64,000 nt of DNA from the NCBI RefSeq assembly GCF_045278715.1, contig NZ_CP136420.1, forward strand, positions 558,001-622,000, read 5' to 3'. The DNA is from Neomoorella carbonis (GTDB lineage: Bacteria; Bacillota; DSM-521; Neomoorellales; Neomoorellaceae). Shown in pieces: positions 62,154 through 64,000 of this stretch; within the stretch, counting starts at the first letter, position 1, and every line of letters begins with the position of its first letter. The translations under genes were made by a program, and so were the position numbers. Below the pieces are notes generated by a model, which did no database searches, was not told where the DNA came from, and was given only the letters and a program-made list of their open reading frames with translations.

Positions 62154-63752
62154 GTGCTTAGAGTTACAGGTATCAAGATACCGGTAACAGATAGAATGCC
62201 GGATCTGCAGGCCGCCCTGCTGCGCAAGCTCGGCATACCGGCCCGGGATTTACAGGGTTTTACCATTTACCGCCAGTCCCTGGATGCCCGTTCCCGGGAG
62301 ATGATCTACTGGGTCTATACCCTGGATGCCAGGGTAAAAAATGAAAGCCGCCTTTTAAAAAAGCATGCCGGCGATAAAACCATCTCCCGGGCCGCCTACC
62401 CCGTCTATCAATTCGTCAAACCGGGCCGGGAAAAACTCGCCCACCGTCCCGTAATTATCGGCACCGGCCCGGCCGGCCTTTTTGCCGGGCTGCTTTTAGC
62501 CCGCCAGGGATACCGGCCCGTCCTCCTGGAAAGGGGGGCCGATGTGGACAATCGGAGCAGGATGGTGGCCCGCTTCTGGCAGGAAGGCCACCTGGATCCC
62601 GGCTGCAACGTCCAGTTCGGCGAGGGCGGGGCCGGGACATTTTCTGACGGCAAGCTGACGACTTTGATAAACGATCATCGCTGCCGTTTCGTCCTGGAAG
62701 AATTTGTACGATGCGGGGCGCCGGAGGAGATTCTTTATTATTACCGGCCCCACATCGGCACCGATATCCTGCATTATGTGGTTAAAAATTTGCGTAATGA
62801 AATAATTCGCCTCGGAGGCGAGGTTTATTTCAACGCCCTGGTCACCGGTATGGATCTGGACGGCAACCGCCTGCGGGGCCTGATTGTAAATGGTACGGAA
62901 AAGCTGCCGGCAACGGTGGCCGTTCTCGCCTGCGGCCACAGCGCCAGGGATACCTTTAACATGCTGGTAGAGCGCGGGGTGCGGGCCGGCCCCAAACCCT
63001 TTTCCATCGGGGTACGCATTGAACATCCCCAGGATCTGATTAATTTTGCCCAGTACAAGCAATTTGCCGATCTGGAGGTCCTGGGGCCGGCCGATTATAA
63101 ACTGGCCTACCACGCTCCCAACGGCCGCTCGGCCTATACCTTCTGCATGTGCCCCGGGGGTACCGTGGTTGCTGCCGCCTCGGAACCTGGCGGTGTGGTG
63201 ACCAACGGCATGAGCACCTATGCCCGGGATGGCGAGAATGCCAACAGCGCCCTCTTAGTGGGAGTAACGCCGGAGGATTTTGGCAGCGATCACCCTCTGG
63301 CCGGGATCGAGTTCCAGCGCCGGTGGGAACGGCTGGCTTTCCAGCTGGGAGGGGAAAATTATCACGCCCCGGTCCAGCTGGTGGGCGACTTCCTGGCCGG
63401 GCGGCCTTCGGAACAACTGGGCAGAGTTAGGCCCACCTATCGCCCGGGTATAACCCTCCAGGAAATAAAAAAATGCCTGCCTGATTATGTAGTGACAACC
63501 TTAAGGGAAGCCATAACGGTTTTTGACCGCAAAGTTTACGGCTTTGCCCTGCCGGAGGCGGTACTGACCGGGGTGGAAACCCGCAGTTCTTCCCCGGTGC
63601 GCATCTGGCGCGATGAACGCTTTGAGGCCAGCATAGGGGGCCTTTACCCGGCGGGCGAAGGGGCGGGGTATGCCGGGGGTATAGTCTCCGCCGCCGTCGA
63701 CGGCCTTAAGGTGGCTGAAGCCATCGTCAGCCGCTACCGGCCGCTGGCGTAG
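62154..63752 (+). CDS. FAD-dependent dehydrogenase of unknown function (COG2509-like)
   Basis: 532 residues. A roughly 90-residue N-terminal domain precedes a dinucleotide-binding motif (VIIGTGPAGLFAGLLLARQGY, in part GTGPAGLFAG) and a C-terminal GLYPAGEGAGYAGGI FAD-binding segment. Conserved stretches such as QFGEGGAGTFSDGKL are typical of this uncharacterised family. No partner gene suggests a substrate. GTG 62154 follows GAAGGTG. Confidence 0.88.
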   Translation: MLRVTGIKIPVTDRMPDLQAALLRKLGIPARDLQGFTIYRQSLDARSREMIYWVYTLDARVKNESRLLKKHAGDKTISRAAYPVYQFVKPGREKLAHRPVIIGTGPAGLFAGLLLARQGYRPVLLERGADVDNRSRMVARFWQEGHLDPGCNVQFGEGGAGTFSDGKLTTLINDHRCRFVLEEFVRCGAPEEILYYYRPHIGTDILHYVVKNLRNEIIRLGGEVYFNALVTGMDLDGNRLRGLIVNGTEKLPATVAVLACGHSARDTFNMLVERGVRAGPKPFSIGVRIEHPQDLINFAQYKQFADLEVLGPADYKLAYHAPNGRSAYTFCMCPGGTVVAAASEPGGVVTNGMSTYARDGENANSALLVGVTPEDFGSDHPLAGIEFQRRWERLAFQLGGENYHAPVQLVGDFLAGRPSEQLGRVRPTYRPGITLQEIKKCLPDYVVTTLREAITVFDRKVYGFALPEAVLTGVETRSSSPVRIWRDERFEASIGGLYPAGEGAGYAGGIVSAAVDGLKVAEAIVSRYRPLA

Positions 63753-63815
63753 CTTCCCTCGCCGCCGGGATGCAGGTATAAACAGGTGCAGCCGGGCATA
63801 TATTATTGCAGTTAA

Positions 63816-63832
63816 ATGCAATGGACTTGCAT
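63816..63832. promoter_or_regulatory. Operator copy 1 upstream of the Fur-family gene
   Basis: ATGCAA-N5-TTGCAT within a longer perfect inverted repeat TTAAATGCAA / TTGCATTTAA (63812-63821, 63827-63836). The same pattern recurs at 63884-63900. Confidence 0.7.
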
Positions 63833-63849
63833 TTAATGAGCGGGAACCC

Positions 63850-63878
63850 TTGCCTTCATGGATTGCTTGTGCTATCTT
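63850..63878 (+). promoter_or_regulatory. Candidate promoter of the Fur-family gene
   Basis: TTGCCT (63850-63855), 17-bp spacer, TATCTT (63873-63878). The two operator copies lie just upstream and just downstream, suiting repression. Confidence 0.4.
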
Positions 63879-63883
63879 TATAG

Positions 63884-63900
63884 ATGCAAATCGTTTGCAT
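63884..63900. promoter_or_regulatory. Operator copy 2 upstream of the Fur-family gene
   Basis: ATGCAAA-TCG-TTTGCAT, the same ATGCAA-N5-TTGCAT pattern as copy 1, ending 15 bp before the start codon. Confidence 0.7.
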
Positions 63901-63915
63901 TTAGGCGGTGCATTC

Positions 63916-64000
63916 ATGACTGGGAGGAATAATCTCGAGGAAACCCTTGCCGGCAGCGGCTACAAGCTGACCAGGCAGCGTAAGGCAATACTGGAGGCCC
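63916..64000 (+). CDS. Fur-family transcriptional regulator, N-terminus only (cut by window end)
   Basis: Starts at ATG 63916 and continues past the window. The 28 visible residues include LAGSGYKLTRQRKAILEA, the first helix pattern (G-x-K-x-T-x-Q-R-x-x-I-L) of Fur, PerR and Zur proteins. Which metal or signal it senses cannot be told from this part. Two matching operator copies upstream suggest autoregulation. Confidence 0.75.
   Translation, partial: MTGRNNLEETLAGSGYKLTRQRKAILEA

Overview
The window looks like chromosome of a spore-forming, GC-rich Firmicute, most likely Moorella or a close thermophilic acetogen. The evidence is the sporulation proteins (SpoIVFA, SpoIVFB, Spo0B, LonB), the Firmicute order rplU-prp-rpmA-spo0B-obg, a CIRCE-controlled groESL, MinE beside MinC and MinD, and heavy use of TTG and GTG starts. 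The genus is an inference from overall resemblance; no marker in the window proves it. Every gene I can support is on the + strand.

Layout. (1) 1-11.7 kb: an accessory catabolic cluster with two LarA-family nickel-pincer racemase/epimerase homologues, an HpcH/HpaI aldolase, a DapA-superfamily lyase, a 2-hydroxyacid dehydrogenase, a complete TctB-TctA-TctC transporter, a hydroxypyruvate-isomerase-like protein, a tartronate-semialdehyde-reductase-like enzyme and a FadR-type regulator. Together they suggest uptake of a hydroxy or sugar acid, epimerisation, dehydration or aldol cleavage, and recovery of C3 units through tartronate semialdehyde or hydroxypyruvate. The substrate is not identifiable from sequence. 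(2) 11.7-12.5 kb: a cyclic-di-GMP-I riboswitch with a terminator before an orphan 75-residue gene, then tRNA-Gly(GCC). (3) 12.7-20.2 kb: tig-clpP-clpX-lonB-lon, a protein quality-control block. (4) 20.3-34.5 kb: valS, folC, rex, maf, radC, mreBCD, a PBP2, minCDE and a RodA/FtsW protein, mostly cell shape and division. (5) 34.5-36.5 kb: groESL. (6) 36.6-40.3 kb: a TPP-riboswitch thiamine cluster, thiE-thiS-thiG plus a radical SAM gene that carries the HydG cysteine signature. (7) 40.3-49.4 kb: spoIVFA-spoIVFB, a radical SAM pair, RNase G, rplU-prp-rpmA, spo0B, obg. (8) 49.6-56.5 kb: proBA, nadD, a small RRM protein, yqeK, rsfS, leuS. (9) 56.7-64 kb: a NhaD-like transporter, comEA, uppP, amtB-glnK behind a consensus promoter and two attenuators, a FAD protein, and the start of a Fur-family gene with duplicated operators.

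Most notable: a roughly 200-bp structured repeat occurs three times (20352-20560 inverted, 25354-25561, 37496-37694) with base changes that preserve pairing. The amtB leader contains hairpins with A-N-N-G-N-N hexaloops overlapping intrinsic terminators, as in ANTAR-protein antitermination. The opening cluster is a plausible undescribed hydroxy-acid pathway. All calls come from reading the sequence and supplied translations; no database search was run.
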